Part shown: one piece after another, positions 15,725 to 24,525 of the stretch
Numbering within the stretch: position 1 is the stretch's first letter
Layout: each line of letters starts with the position of its first letter
Assembly: GCA_964430105.1 (NCBI GenBank)
Contig: CAYSEF010000010.1
Location: 1-51,016, forward strand
Direction: 5' to 3'
Source of the DNA: UMGS1696 sp964430105
Lineage (GTDB): Bacteria; Bacillota; Clostridia; Oscillospirales; CAG-272
Length of the DNA: 51,016 nucleotides
Translations under genes and position numbers: made by a program
The notes under the pieces: model-generated
What the model saw: only the letters and a program-made list of their open reading frames with translations
Told to the model about the DNA's origin: nothing
Database searches by the model: none

Positions 15725-17290
15725 ATGATGCAAAAAATACAACGCTTTGGCGGAGCAATGTTTACGCCTGTTCTGCTGTTCGCTTTTGCCGGTATAGCTG
15801 TCGGATTATCATCGTTGTTTATGAATGAGCAGATTTTCGGCAAGCTGGCTGTGGCTGATGGAATATGGTATCAGGCTTGGAACGTCATTCAGGAGGGCGG
15901 ATGGACTGTTTTTCGCAATATGCCACTTATTTTTGTCGTTGGCTTGCCTATAGGTCTTGCGAAAAAGCAGAATGCACGAGCTTGTCTTGAAGCTGTCGTT
16001 ATCTATTTGACATTCAATTATTTTCTGAATTCTATTCTCACACACTGGGGTAGCTTTTTCGGGGTAGATTTTACTTTGCCGACCGATGGAGGAACGGGTC
16101 TGACGTATATTGCGGGAATAAAAACGCTTGATATGGGTATGATAGGAGCGATACTCATTTCTGCAATAGTTGTTTGGCTTCACAACCGTTATTTTGACAC
16201 CGAGCTTCCCGAATTTTTGGGTATTTTCAAAGGCTCGACTTTCGTATATATTATTGGATTTTTCGTAATGCTTCCAACTGCATTTTTGTCTGCGCTGATT
16301 TGGCCAAAGGTTCAGCTTGCGATAGCATCATTGCAAAGCTATCTTGCTTCGTCGGGGGTTATCGGTGTTGGAATATACTCGTTCTTAAACCGTGTACTGA
16401 TACCGACAGGTTTGCACCATTTTATAAACACGCCGTTTTTATATGATAATATCGTTGTCAACGGTGGTATTGCCTCGTACTGGATGCTCCATCTCAACGA
16501 ATTTGCTTCATCGACTGCACCGCTTAGCGAGCTTTTTCCGGAAGGTGGATTTGCACTGTACGGTATGACGAAGCTGTTTGGTTCGATAGGCATTGCACTG
16601 GCATTTTATAAAACAGCACTGCCCGAAAAGAAAAAAACTGTAGCCGGCTTAATGATACCGACAACTCTTACTGCGATAATTGCAGGTGTTACGGAGCCAC
16701 TTGAATTTACGTTTTTGTTTGTTGCACCACCGTTATTCATTGTCCATTCGATATTTTCAGCCTTGCTTGATGTAACGCTGTATATTTTCGGTGTAACGGG
16801 ATATTTTACCGGTGGTGTGATAGAATTTGCCGCAATGAACTGGATTCCGCTGTGGAAAAATCATTCGACGACATATATAGCGCAGTTTGTCATAGGTATT
16901 GTATTTACCGTACTATATTTTATCGTTTTCACATTGCTTATCAAAAAATTTAATTACAAGACTCCCGGCAGAGAGGATGACGGGGATGCAAAGCTGTATA
17001 CAAAGGCTGAATATAAGGAACGTCAGTCTATAGGAAAGGTTGGAGAGGGTGAATTTGTGCGTATGGCGCAGTATTTTCTTGATGCAATGGGTGGACGAGA
17101 GAATATTGTAGAGCTGACGAACTGTGCGACAAGACTGAGAGTCAGCGTAAAGGATGAATCGCTTGTTCAAGATGCCTCTGTATTCAAAACCGCAGGAGCG
17201 CACGGAATTGTACAGAAGGGAAAGAGCTTGCAGATAATCGTAGGCCTGAGCGTTCCTACTATCCGCGAAGAGTTAGAGAAATTATTGTAA
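15725..17290 (+). CDS. PTS alpha-glucoside transporter, EIICB (MalX/GlvC type)
   Basis: 521 residues. Membrane EIIC domain of the glucose superfamily (about 1-410, ten hydrophobic segments, with TGLHHFINTPF and AGVTEPLEFTFLF sugar-site motifs), followed by a linker and a C-terminal EIIB domain whose phosphocysteine is Cys467 in ELTNCATRLRV. It lacks a EIIA domain, which is encoded three genes downstream. It imports and phosphorylates a disaccharide, most likely maltose or another alpha-glucoside, because a GH4 6-phospho-alpha-glucosidase with the CDMP signature follows. ATG at 15725 (ATGATG) has GGAG upstream. The 3' end reaches the sequence gap. Confidence 0.93.
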   Translation: MMQKIQRFGGAMFTPVLLFAFAGIAVGLSSLFMNEQIFGKLAVADGIWYQAWNVIQEGGWTVFRNMPLIFVVGLPIGLAKKQNARACLEAVVIYLTFNYFLNSILTHWGSFFGVDFTLPTDGGTGLTYIAGIKTLDMGMIGAILISAIVVWLHNRYFDTELPEFLGIFKGSTFVYIIGFFVMLPTAFLSALIWPKVQLAIASLQSYLASSGVIGVGIYSFLNRVLIPTGLHHFINTPFLYDNIVVNGGIASYWMLHLNEFASSTAPLSELFPEGGFALYGMTKLFGSIGIALAFYKTALPEKKKTVAGLMIPTTLTAIIAGVTEPLEFTFLFVAPPLFIVHSIFSALLDVTLYIFGVTGYFTGGVIEFAAMNWIPLWKNHSTTYIAQFVIGIVFTVLYFIVFTLLIKKFNYKTPGREDDGDAKLYTKAEYKERQSIGKVGEGEFVRMAQYFLDAMGGRENIVELTNCATRLRVSVKDESLVQDASVFKTAGAHGIVQKGKSLQIIVGLSVPTIREELEKLL

Positions 17291-17291
17291 T

Positions 17292-17391
17292 NNNNNNNNN
17301 NNNNNNNNNNNNNNNNNNNNNNNNNNNNNNNNNNNNNNNNNNNNNNNNNNNNNNNNNNNNNNNNNNNNNNNNNNNNNNNNNNNNNNNNNNN
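17292..17391. other. Assembly gap (100 N)
   Basis: Exactly 100 N, the usual placeholder for a gap of unknown size. The nine bases TATTGTAAT occur on both sides (17283-17291 and 17392-17400), so the two contigs may overlap and the true spacer may be about 30 bases. No gene need be missing. Confidence 0.9.
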
Positions 17392-17429
17392 TATTGTAAT
17401 AAATAAAGCCAATACAAAGGAGATTTGCG

Positions 17430-18758
17430 ATGAATAAATATTCTATCACCATAGCAGGTGGAGGAAGCACTTTTACTCCGGGAATCGTTCTGATGCTACT
17501 CGAAAACAACGACCGTTTTCCCATTCGTCAGGTGAAATTTTATGACAACGATGCACAGCGTCAGGAGATAGTTGCAAAGGCGTGTGAGATATATCTGCAT
17601 GAACACGCACCCGATATTGCTTTTACCTACACGACAGATCCACGGACAGCCTTTACTGATATTGACTTTGTTCTTGCTCATATTCGTGTTGGAAAATACG
17701 CAATGCGTGAGCTTGATGAGAAAATCCCACTGAAATACGGTGTTGTCGGTCAGGAAACCTGTGGGCCGGGCGGACTTGCTTACGGTATGCGCTCTATTGG
17801 TGGTGTTCTTGAAATTCTCGATTATATGGAAAAATACTCTCCCGATGCATGGATGCTCAATTACTCAAATCCGGCAGCAATAGTCGCTGAGGCTACAAGA
17901 AGATTACGACCGAATTCAAAAATACTGAATATTTGTGATATGCCTATTGATCTTGAGGAAAAAATGGCATCGATGTGCGGACTTTCTTCACGCAAGGAAA
18001 TGACGGTGTCGTATTACGGACTTAATCACTTTGGTTGGTGGAGAAAAATTTACGATAAAAACGGAAACGATCTTTTGCCGAAAATTCGTGAGCATATTGC
18101 AGTGAATGGCTTTGCGGATGCGATATCAGATACAAATCAGCACATTGATGAAAGCTGGCGTGAAACCTTTACAAAAGCGAAGGATGTATATGCGCTTGAT
18201 CCCGAAACTATCCCAAACACTTATCTTAAATACTATCTATATCCTGATTATGTGGTTGAACATTCAAATCCGAATTACACACGAGCTAACGAAGTAATGG
18301 CAGGACGTGAGAAAACGGTATTTTCAGCCTGTCGTGAGATAATAGAAAAGGGTAGCAGTGAGGGATGTGCTTTTGAAGCTGATGCTCACGCTTCGTATAT
18401 CGTAGACCTTGCTTGTGCGATTGCTCAGAATACTATGGAACGGTTTTTGCTCATTGTTCCGAATGAAGGTGCGATAGAGAACTTCGACAGGACTGCAATG
18501 GTGGAAATTCCATGTATAGTCGGAAAAAATGGCTACGAACGCATAGTTCAGGGTGAGATACCGTTATTTCAGCGTGGAATGATGGAGGAGCAGGTGTGTG
18601 TGGAAAAGCTGACTGTTGAGGCATGGATAACCGGAAGCTATCAGAAAATGTGGCAAGCGATGACACTTTCAAAAATAGTGCCGAGTGCGGGAATTGCAAA
18701 GCTTATACTTGATGATATGATAGAAGCGAATAAAGGCTACTGGCCGGAATTAAAATGA
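17430..18758 (+). CDS. GH4 6-phospho-alpha-glucosidase (MalA/GlvA type)
   Basis: 442 residues. NAD- and Mn-dependent GH4 hydrolase that splits maltose-6'-phosphate and related phospho-alpha-glucosides in the cytoplasm. The Rossmann start IAGGGSTFTPG is at 8-18. The GH4 signature is CDMP at 169-172, diagnostic for alpha-glucoside members; beta-glucosidases carry CN(V/I)P. The second metal ligand is His200 in GLNHFGWW. ATG at 17430 has AAAGGAG upstream. The stop overlaps the EIIA start (ATGA), so translation is coupled. It completes the catabolic step after uptake by the EIICB. Confidence 0.94.
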   Translation: MNKYSITIAGGGSTFTPGIVLMLLENNDRFPIRQVKFYDNDAQRQEIVAKACEIYLHEHAPDIAFTYTTDPRTAFTDIDFVLAHIRVGKYAMRELDEKIPLKYGVVGQETCGPGGLAYGMRSIGGVLEILDYMEKYSPDAWMLNYSNPAAIVAEATRRLRPNSKILNICDMPIDLEEKMASMCGLSSRKEMTVSYYGLNHFGWWRKIYDKNGNDLLPKIREHIAVNGFADAISDTNQHIDESWRETFTKAKDVYALDPETIPNTYLKYYLYPDYVVEHSNPNYTRANEVMAGREKTVFSACREIIEKGSSEGCAFEADAHASYIVDLACAIAQNTMERFLLIVPNEGAIENFDRTAMVEIPCIVGKNGYERIVQGEIPLFQRGMMEEQVCVEKLTVEAWITGSYQKMWQAMTLSKIVPSAGIAKLILDDMIEANKGYWPELK

Positions 18759-19261
18759 CGGTGGATGTTAGATATATGAGATTGTTTAGCGGACTGAAAA
18801 AAGATAAAATAACGCAGATATTTGCTCCTGTAGCCGGAGAAGTCGTTGAGATGAAGAATATAGCAGATACTGCGTTTTCCGAAGGTATTTTGGGATTTGC
18901 CTGTGGTATCGAGCCGTCTGACGGAAGGATATTTGCACCTTGCGATGGAAATATTATCCAAACAAGCGATACTTCTCATGCAATAGGAATTAAGGCTGAA
19001 AACGGTGTGGAGCTTCTCATTCATGTTGGAATAGACACTGTTGATATGCATGGAAATGGCTTTCGGTTAGCTGTGACATCGGGTGAAGCAGTAAAAAAAG
19101 GACAGCTTCTTATTACAGCGGAGCTTGAAAAGATACGAGAAGCAGGTCATCCGACGACTGTTGTGACTGTTGTTACAAATTTCGAGGAGTATGAGAATGT
19201 AAAGCTGACTGCGCTGGGAAGGATAGAGGTCGGTTCGCCACTTATCGAGGTGACACAATGA
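18755..19261 (+). CDS. PTS EIIA component, glucose type (Crr-like)
   Basis: 168 residues, a single glucose-family EIIA domain. The phosphorylated histidine is His90 in VELLIHVGIDTV and the auxiliary histidine is His75 in TSHAIGI. It passes phosphate from the HPr encoded next to Cys467 of the EIICB. Start and stop both overlap neighbours by four bases (ATGA), so EIIA is translationally coupled to the GH4 enzyme and to HPr. The RBS is weak (CCGGA), consistent with coupling. Confidence 0.93.
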   Translation: MTVDVRYMRLFSGLKKDKITQIFAPVAGEVVEMKNIADTAFSEGILGFACGIEPSDGRIFAPCDGNIIQTSDTSHAIGIKAENGVELLIHVGIDTVDMHGNGFRLAVTSGEAVKKGQLLITAELEKIREAGHPTTVVTVVTNFEEYENVKLTALGRIEVGSPLIEVTQ

Positions 19262-19518
19262 AAAGCTTCAAATATAAAATAACCGACACGCATGGAATTC
19301 ACGCCAGACCCGCCGGACTTATAGCTAAAATAGCAAAAGAATACGATGATACAACACTTTCTGTGACTAAAGGAGATACCACGATAACAGCGAACAGGCT
19401 AATGAAGCTGATGAGCCTTGCTATAAAGCAGGGTGATGATGTAACGGTGACAGTCGAAGGTGAGCATGAGGATGAGGTTTTTGATAAAGTAAAAGATTTT
19501 TTTGAAAAGAATTTATAA
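19258..19518 (+). CDS. ptsH: HPr phosphocarrier with the regulatory serine replaced
   Basis: 86 residues. The phosphoryl-accepting His15 is intact in HGIHARPAG. The region that in Firmicutes carries the HPr-kinase target Ser46 (KSIMGVMSLGI in B. subtilis) reads NRLMKLMSLAI, so the serine position is Arg47. It can therefore carry phosphate from EI to EIIA but should not be phosphorylated by HPrK or act as a CcpA co-repressor in the usual way. ATG overlaps the EIIA stop codon. The gene lies just before EI, as in a complete ptsH-ptsI pair, but here embedded in a sugar-specific operon. Confidence 0.92.
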   Translation: MKSFKYKITDTHGIHARPAGLIAKIAKEYDDTTLSVTKGDTTITANRLMKLMSLAIKQGDDVTVTVEGEHEDEVFDKVKDFFEKNL

Positions 19519-19565
19519 GTCAAGCGAAATTTAATGAGCTTTTTAGAAAGGCAGGAGGTGTTTGA

Positions 19566-21221
19566 ATGATCCTGATGCAGGGCAAGGGTGTGTCAGGGGG
19601 GGTGGAGCGAGGATGCTTGAGATTCTACCACCGTGTAGATACTGAAATAACCAAAAAAGCCGGTGCAGGTATAGAGATCGAAAAGTCACGTCTTGCAGAG
19701 GCTCAGAAAAGCTCGATACAACAGCTTAATTCACTTGCTGAAAAATGTCGCAGTGATGTGGGAGATGAATCGGCACTTCTTTTTGAAACACACGCAATGC
19801 TTGCCGAGGATGAGGATTATGTCGAGTGTATCAATGAAATTTTGGAGAGCGAAAATTGCTGTGCAGAGTATGCGGTGAGTCAAGCAGGGGAGAAATTTTC
19901 AGCGATGTTTTCGGCAATGGATGATGCTTATATCAATGCACGTTCTGCGGATATTCGCGATGTGACAAGACGTATAATCAAAAATCTCATTGGCTTGAAA
20001 TACACTGGCAATGATTGGAACGAACCTGTGATAATTGCGTCAGACGATCTTGCACCATCGGAAACGATACAGCTTGATAAGTCGAAAATACTTGGCTTTG
20101 TCATGCGTAACGGTTCAGCTGTCAGCCATACATCAATATTGGCACGGGCTATGGGAATTCCTGCGATATGCGGACTTGGAGATGCACTGAAGCCGGAATA
20201 CGAAGGAAGAATTGCATATATCGATGGTGAAGCCGGTCAGGTAATACTTGAACCGGACGAGATAACGCTTGAAAAATTAAATAAAAAAATTGAAAAACAG
20301 CAGGAAATAAAAGCTCTTTGGAAAACAATGCGTGGAAAAGAGGACATGACACTCGATGGTGTGCATATTCATGTGTACTGCAACATAAGCTCTGCGGAGG
20401 ATGCAAAAGCAGTTATTGACAACGATGGTCGTGGAGTCGGATTATTTCGTTCCGAATTTCTCTATCTTGCGTCAGATGATTATCCGAGTGAGGATATGCA
20501 GTTTGAAGCATACAAAAGTGTTGCTGTCGCAATGGAAGGAAAACGTGTCATAATCAGGACTCTTGATATTGGTGCAGATAAGCAGGTGGAGTATTTTCAT
20601 TTGAAAAAAGAGGATAATCCTGCTATGGGACTTCGGGCTGTGCGTATATGCCTTAATAGACCGGAGGTTTTCAAAAAACAGCTTCGTGCAATTTACAGAG
20701 CCTCTGCATACGGTAAGGTGGCGATAATGTTTCCGATGATAACGTCGGTTTGGGAGGTAAAGGAATGTTGTCGTGCGTGCCGTGAAGTAATGCAGGAGCT
20801 TACAAAAGATGGAATACCATACGCACCCGAAACCGAGATAGGAATAATGATAGAAACTCCTGCCTCAGTGCTGATAGCTGACGAGCTTGCTGGGCTTGTT
20901 GATTTTTTCTCTGTAGGTACTAATGATTTGACGCAGTATATTTTAGCTTGTGACAGACAGGAGGGTGATCTTGGGAAATTTTATGACCCACACCATCCGG
21001 CAGTGCTTAAAGCCTTAAAAATGGCGACAGATGCGGCACATCGCAATGGAATATGGATAGGAATATGCGGTGAGCTTGCGTCTGATATAGAAATGCTTCC
21101 GACATTTTTGGCTCTTGGAATCGATGAACTTAGCGTATCCCCACCGAATGTTCTTCCGCTTCGTGCAGAAATTAGAAAAAGCACAGCAAAAATGTGCAAA
21201 TTTGAGTTGCCTGAACAGTAA
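19566..21221 (+). CDS. ptsI: PTS enzyme I (phosphoenolpyruvate-protein phosphotransferase)
   Basis: 551 residues, slightly shorter than the usual 570. The N-terminal HPr-binding and swivelling domain has the phosphohistidine His188 in GSAVSHTSILARAMGIPA. The C-terminal PEP-binding barrel shows GVGLFRSEFLYL, IIRTLDIGADKQ, GIMIETPASVLIADEL, FFSVGTNDLTQYILA and the catalytic cysteine in IGICGELASD. Soluble, uses PEP to phosphorylate HPr. GGAGG lies upstream of ATG 19566. It is the last gene of the PTS operon and ends at a family terminator (21227-21268). Confidence 0.95.
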   Translation: MILMQGKGVSGGVERGCLRFYHRVDTEITKKAGAGIEIEKSRLAEAQKSSIQQLNSLAEKCRSDVGDESALLFETHAMLAEDEDYVECINEILESENCCAEYAVSQAGEKFSAMFSAMDDAYINARSADIRDVTRRIIKNLIGLKYTGNDWNEPVIIASDDLAPSETIQLDKSKILGFVMRNGSAVSHTSILARAMGIPAICGLGDALKPEYEGRIAYIDGEAGQVILEPDEITLEKLNKKIEKQQEIKALWKTMRGKEDMTLDGVHIHVYCNISSAEDAKAVIDNDGRGVGLFRSEFLYLASDDYPSEDMQFEAYKSVAVAMEGKRVIIRTLDIGADKQVEYFHLKKEDNPAMGLRAVRICLNRPEVFKKQLRAIYRASAYGKVAIMFPMITSVWEVKECCRACREVMQELTKDGIPYAPETEIGIMIETPASVLIADELAGLVDFFSVGTNDLTQYILACDRQEGDLGKFYDPHHPAVLKALKMATDAAHRNGIWIGICGELASDIEMLPTFLALGIDELSVSPPNVLPLRAEIRKSTAKMCKFELPEQ

Positions 21222-21226
21222 AAAAA

Positions 21227-21275
21227 GGCTGCACGCATTTTAGAAATATTTTCCAAAGTGCAGCAGCCGATTTTT
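21227..21275. terminator. Bidirectional terminator hairpin, member c
   Basis: GGCTGC...CATTTTAGAAA pairs with TTCC...GTGCAGCAGCC (21227-21268), preceded by an A-run and followed by TTTTT (21271-21275). It lies between the convergent ptsI and GH36 genes. Confidence 0.8.
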
Positions 21276-21283
21276 ATTTAATA

Positions 21284-23056
21284 TTATTTTACAGTGTTAA
21301 GAAACAAGAAGCCATTTACGGGTACATCGAATTTGGATATACCGTTTGCAAGTGTAGCTTCACCGGAGCTTACGATATCGCCCATGCAATTTCTGATTTC
21401 AAAAGAATATTTTGCATCACTGCACTTGTTGTCGATATACACATCGGTATTACCTGTTCCGTTTGCGATAACAAGGCGGTTCAGCTTTTCCTTCATTACA
21501 AATACGGGATTGCTGTATACTGTAGCAATTATTTCGCCTTCAATGCGGGCGTAGATCTGAGAGTACGAAGCTTCAACACCGAGAGGCACAAGCTCACCAT
21601 CGATAAGAATGTGGCGATTGTCGTCCATGAATTTGAGGTAATACTTGAGCATTTTTTGGTGATCTTCGGGAAGCTGATCGAAGAAAACAGAAATCTGCGG
21701 TACACAGTACATGATGTTTATCATCTGATCTGCAGCTGTTTCAACGGGAGCTTCGTAATTCCAAACGAGCATATCGGAATGGACAGCTGTACCGTTATTT
21801 GTGAGAAGTCTAAGGTCAGTTGCGTGTACACGATTGATAGTTGCACCACCGCCACAGTCACCTACACGAAGGATATTACCGTATTTCTGCATAACAGGGC
21901 CGATATAGGACTGACGGAATTCGATAAGAATTTCAGGATCGATCGCACGGAGAGCTGTAGTTACTTCATTAAGAAGCTTTTCAACAGCTGCTTCAAGAGA
22001 GGGGCAGTCCATATCCTCGTAATTTGTCGGAGATTCTTCGCTCAGACCAAATGAATCGATAAAATCAAGCTTAAGACCGTCGAGCTTCCATTCGCGTACA
22101 GCAGTTTCGTATGTTTCAACGAGGTATTTTCTTACTTCGGGGAAGCGAGGGTCAAGAATTCCGACATCACCGTTGTTTCTCGAACGGAGATACATTCCTT
22201 CAAAGCGTTTGAAGCATTTTGCGTGAACACCTACAAACGGCACAGAATACCACAGCATAAATTTCATTCCGAGGGCGTGTACTTGAGCAACAAGCTCTTT
22301 CATTGAGGGAATTTTAGATTCAACACATTCCCAGTCACCGCAGTAGCTGTAGCCACTTGCACTTTCAGCAGTCTGCCAACCGTCATCGAGAATTATAGTG
22401 TCAAGTCCGTATTCCTTTGCGAGCTTGCACTGAGCCAAAACAGTATCGGTAGTAATGCGCTTCTGGAAATTATACCATGACGAGAACATTGCACGTTTTG
22501 CGCTGACCGGAACGTGAGCCTGCGGATATGCACCGTTGCTCCACCAATCACGCACAGCTTTAATGCTGTCATAATATGGAATTTCACGGGAATCTATGCG
22601 AAGTATGGTTTCGTAGTGATCCATAAGATCAACACGATTGATGAAAAGCTCTATAACGCATATAACATCTCTGAGCTGATCGCTTATACCTGCGCTGAGA
22701 TAAACGGGTGTAGCGGCATCGGCAAGAGCAAATGTACAGCTGTTATTTCCGCCTGCACCAATGAGTGAGAGTATCGGTGCACCTGCTGCAGAACGAGAAG
22801 TTGTAGACAGCGGACGCCAATCGGAGTATAAGCCACGATTGAAGCCGGTGGTTGGAGTCCATGTTGAAAGAATATCAACAAACGGTTCTACCCAGCGAAG
22901 CTTTATCTTACCCGGAACTACTTTTTCCGGAAAGTCGATGGAAATACGATATGTTTGAAGCTCATCGCCTATTTCAAGCGGGGTTACCGAAACATCGGCC
23001 TCCTGACCGTTTTTGAATATTTCAAATTCTCTGATTCTTCCGGGGATTTTTTTCAT
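21284..23056 (-). CDS. GH36-like alpha-galactosidase, cytoplasmic
   Basis: 590 residues, no signal peptide. A GH36-type barrel: TIILDDGWQ at about 220-228, KFMLWYSVPF, GILDPRFPEVR, then LKLDFIDSF with likely nucleophile Asp331, and RVGDCGGG with candidate acid/base Asp400. The retaining hydrolysis of alpha-galactosides (raffinose family, galactomannan side chains) is the family activity, but GH36 also includes alpha-N-acetylgalactosaminidases and transferases. It is shorter than the ~720-residue typical bacterial enzymes, with a reduced N-terminal sandwich. ATG at 23056 has GGAGG upstream. I see no clear promoter in the short space to the upstream terminator. Confidence 0.85.
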   Translation of the reverse strand: MKKIPGRIREFEIFKNGQEADVSVTPLEIGDELQTYRISIDFPEKVVPGKIKLRWVEPFVDILSTWTPTTGFNRGLYSDWRPLSTTSRSAAGAPILSLIGAGGNNSCTFALADAATPVYLSAGISDQLRDVICVIELFINRVDLMDHYETILRIDSREIPYYDSIKAVRDWWSNGAYPQAHVPVSAKRAMFSSWYNFQKRITTDTVLAQCKLAKEYGLDTIILDDGWQTAESASGYSYCGDWECVESKIPSMKELVAQVHALGMKFMLWYSVPFVGVHAKCFKRFEGMYLRSRNNGDVGILDPRFPEVRKYLVETYETAVREWKLDGLKLDFIDSFGLSEESPTNYEDMDCPSLEAAVEKLLNEVTTALRAIDPEILIEFRQSYIGPVMQKYGNILRVGDCGGGATINRVHATDLRLLTNNGTAVHSDMLVWNYEAPVETAADQMINIMYCVPQISVFFDQLPEDHQKMLKYYLKFMDDNRHILIDGELVPLGVEASYSQIYARIEGEIIATVYSNPVFVMKEKLNRLVIANGTGNTDVYIDNKCSDAKYSFEIRNCMGDIVSSGEATLANGISKFDVPVNGFLFLNTVK

Positions 23057-23101
23057 GAGTATTCCTCCATGCAGTTGTATATATAATTTAGTTTATTTTA
23101 C

Positions 23102-23171
23102 AAAAAAAGTGTCCGAATTTCAATACATTTCGTTAATAATTTTTTGAAATGTAACAAATTCGGACGTTTTT
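23102..23171. terminator. Terminator of the SCIFF/decarboxylase operon
   Basis: Perfect 10-bp stem GTCCGAATTT / AAATTCGGAC (23111-23120 with 23156-23165), with an inner CATTTC/GAAATG stem; an A-run at 23102-23108 (U-run on the minus strand) and TTTTT at 23167-23171. It ends transcription of the decarboxylase gene. It is not a member of the GGAA/TTCC family. Confidence 0.8.
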
Positions 23172-23175
23172 GTGT

Positions 23176-24525
23176 TCATTTTTTTATAACAACGCAGTTA
23201 TTTATGCCGTAATACTCAAAAGCACGCACTGCATGAGTGTCTATTCGCTCTCCACTGACTACTATCGGCACAGCAGGCGGACATCCGACAGTGGCAAAGG
23301 ATAGTATTCTTCCGATGCTTTCTGTTACGGGAACTATTTCACTTGCTGACATAGTAGCTTCTCTTGGTGTAAGCACAGCCTCGGGAAGCGTGAACTGTGG
23401 CGGCTGCAAATTTATTGTCGGCTTTTTATCAATAGACAGAAGTGCTGTCGCAAATTTTTCGATATCATCGGCAGAATTACTCGGAGTTAGCATAACAGTG
23501 AGAAAATCAGGATCGAAGAATTCGCAGACGATATTTTTCTTGAGCAATATTTCTGCAAGCTCATGACCATAGTAGCCGTATTTTTTTGTAGCAATGGTGA
23601 TTTTCATCGGCTCGTTTCCGCAAAGCGTAAAGCCGTTTGAGATGAGCGTGTTTTTTAATTTATCGATAGACTTTACAAATTCGCACAAGCGTTCACGATA
23701 TCCGTCAGCGATATATTTGTTTGTCAAATCAAGAGATTGAAGTATCAGATATGACGGACTTGTAGAGCCGAACAAAGCAAGCGAATTTTTGACCTGTGAG
23801 CAGAATATTTCGGGAGATTTTTCAGCTAAAGCCTGTGATATGTGAAGATATGCGCTACCTGTCAGTGCCGGAAGTGTTTTGTGTGCGGAATCACAGCAAA
23901 TATCAGCACCGTTATCGATTGGGTGAAGTGAGCTTTCAAGAAATTTGAGGTACGCTCCATGGGCATTGTCAACTGCGAGAAGAACATTGTGCTTGTGACA
24001 AACCTTGGCGATACCTGCGATATCAGGCATATTTCCCAGATAATCCGGTGAGGTGAGATATACAGCAGTAGGTTTGTCGTCGGCTTCTGTCAGCATTTTG
24101 TCGAGTGCTTCCGACGAAATATTGCATGATAAATAAGAACCGTCATCAACAGTCAGCCATTTTACTTGAAAATCAAGCAGAGCGACAGAGGAAATGAACG
24201 TTTTGTGTGCATTTCTGCCTGCAAAAATAAGAGGTTTTTGACCGACAGACCTTGCGTATTGACACAAAAGATACATCATTGCACGGATGCAGAGCGACGA
24301 ACCCTCGGTTGAATAATACGTCGGGCATGAGAAAATCGCACTTGCATTCGATTCGCTTTCACGAATTATTCCGTCAGCTTCATAAAGACTGTCAGCACCG
24401 ACTATTTCAGTGATATCGTATGCTTCACAGCCAAGCAGCGATGCACCTTTGTGACCCGGCATATGGAGTCGTGCAGAGCCTGAGCTGACATATTCACGGA
24501 CAAAATCTACTATAGGTGTATTCAT
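23176..24525 (-). CDS. Short Orn/Lys/Arg decarboxylase-family PLP enzyme (YaaO/SpeA-like)
   Basis: 449 residues. Fold-type I PLP enzyme of the Orn/Lys/Arg decarboxylase group lacking the wing domain. The N-terminus has the family's ARLHMPGHKG (18-27); DNAHGA at 186-191 gives the PLP-ring Asp/His; the Schiff-base lysine is Lys216 in DSAHKTLPALTGSAYLH. Catalyses amino acid decarboxylation towards polyamines; substrate not assignable from sequence. Its start codon overlaps the stop of the SCIFF maturase (ATGA, 24522-24525), so it is co-translated with that gene, an association worth checking in other genomes. Confidence 0.9.
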   Translation of the reverse strand: MNTPIVDFVREYVSSGSARLHMPGHKGASLLGCEAYDITEIVGADSLYEADGIIRESESNASAIFSCPTYYSTEGSSLCIRAMMYLLCQYARSVGQKPLIFAGRNAHKTFISSVALLDFQVKWLTVDDGSYLSCNISSEALDKMLTEADDKPTAVYLTSPDYLGNMPDIAGIAKVCHKHNVLLAVDNAHGAYLKFLESSLHPIDNGADICCDSAHKTLPALTGSAYLHISQALAEKSPEIFCSQVKNSLALFGSTSPSYLILQSLDLTNKYIADGYRERLCEFVKSIDKLKNTLISNGFTLCGNEPMKITIATKKYGYYGHELAEILLKKNIVCEFFDPDFLTVMLTPSNSADDIEKFATALLSIDKKPTINLQPPQFTLPEAVLTPREATMSASEIVPVTESIGRILSFATVGCPPAVPIVVSGERIDTHAVRAFEYYGINNCVVIKK

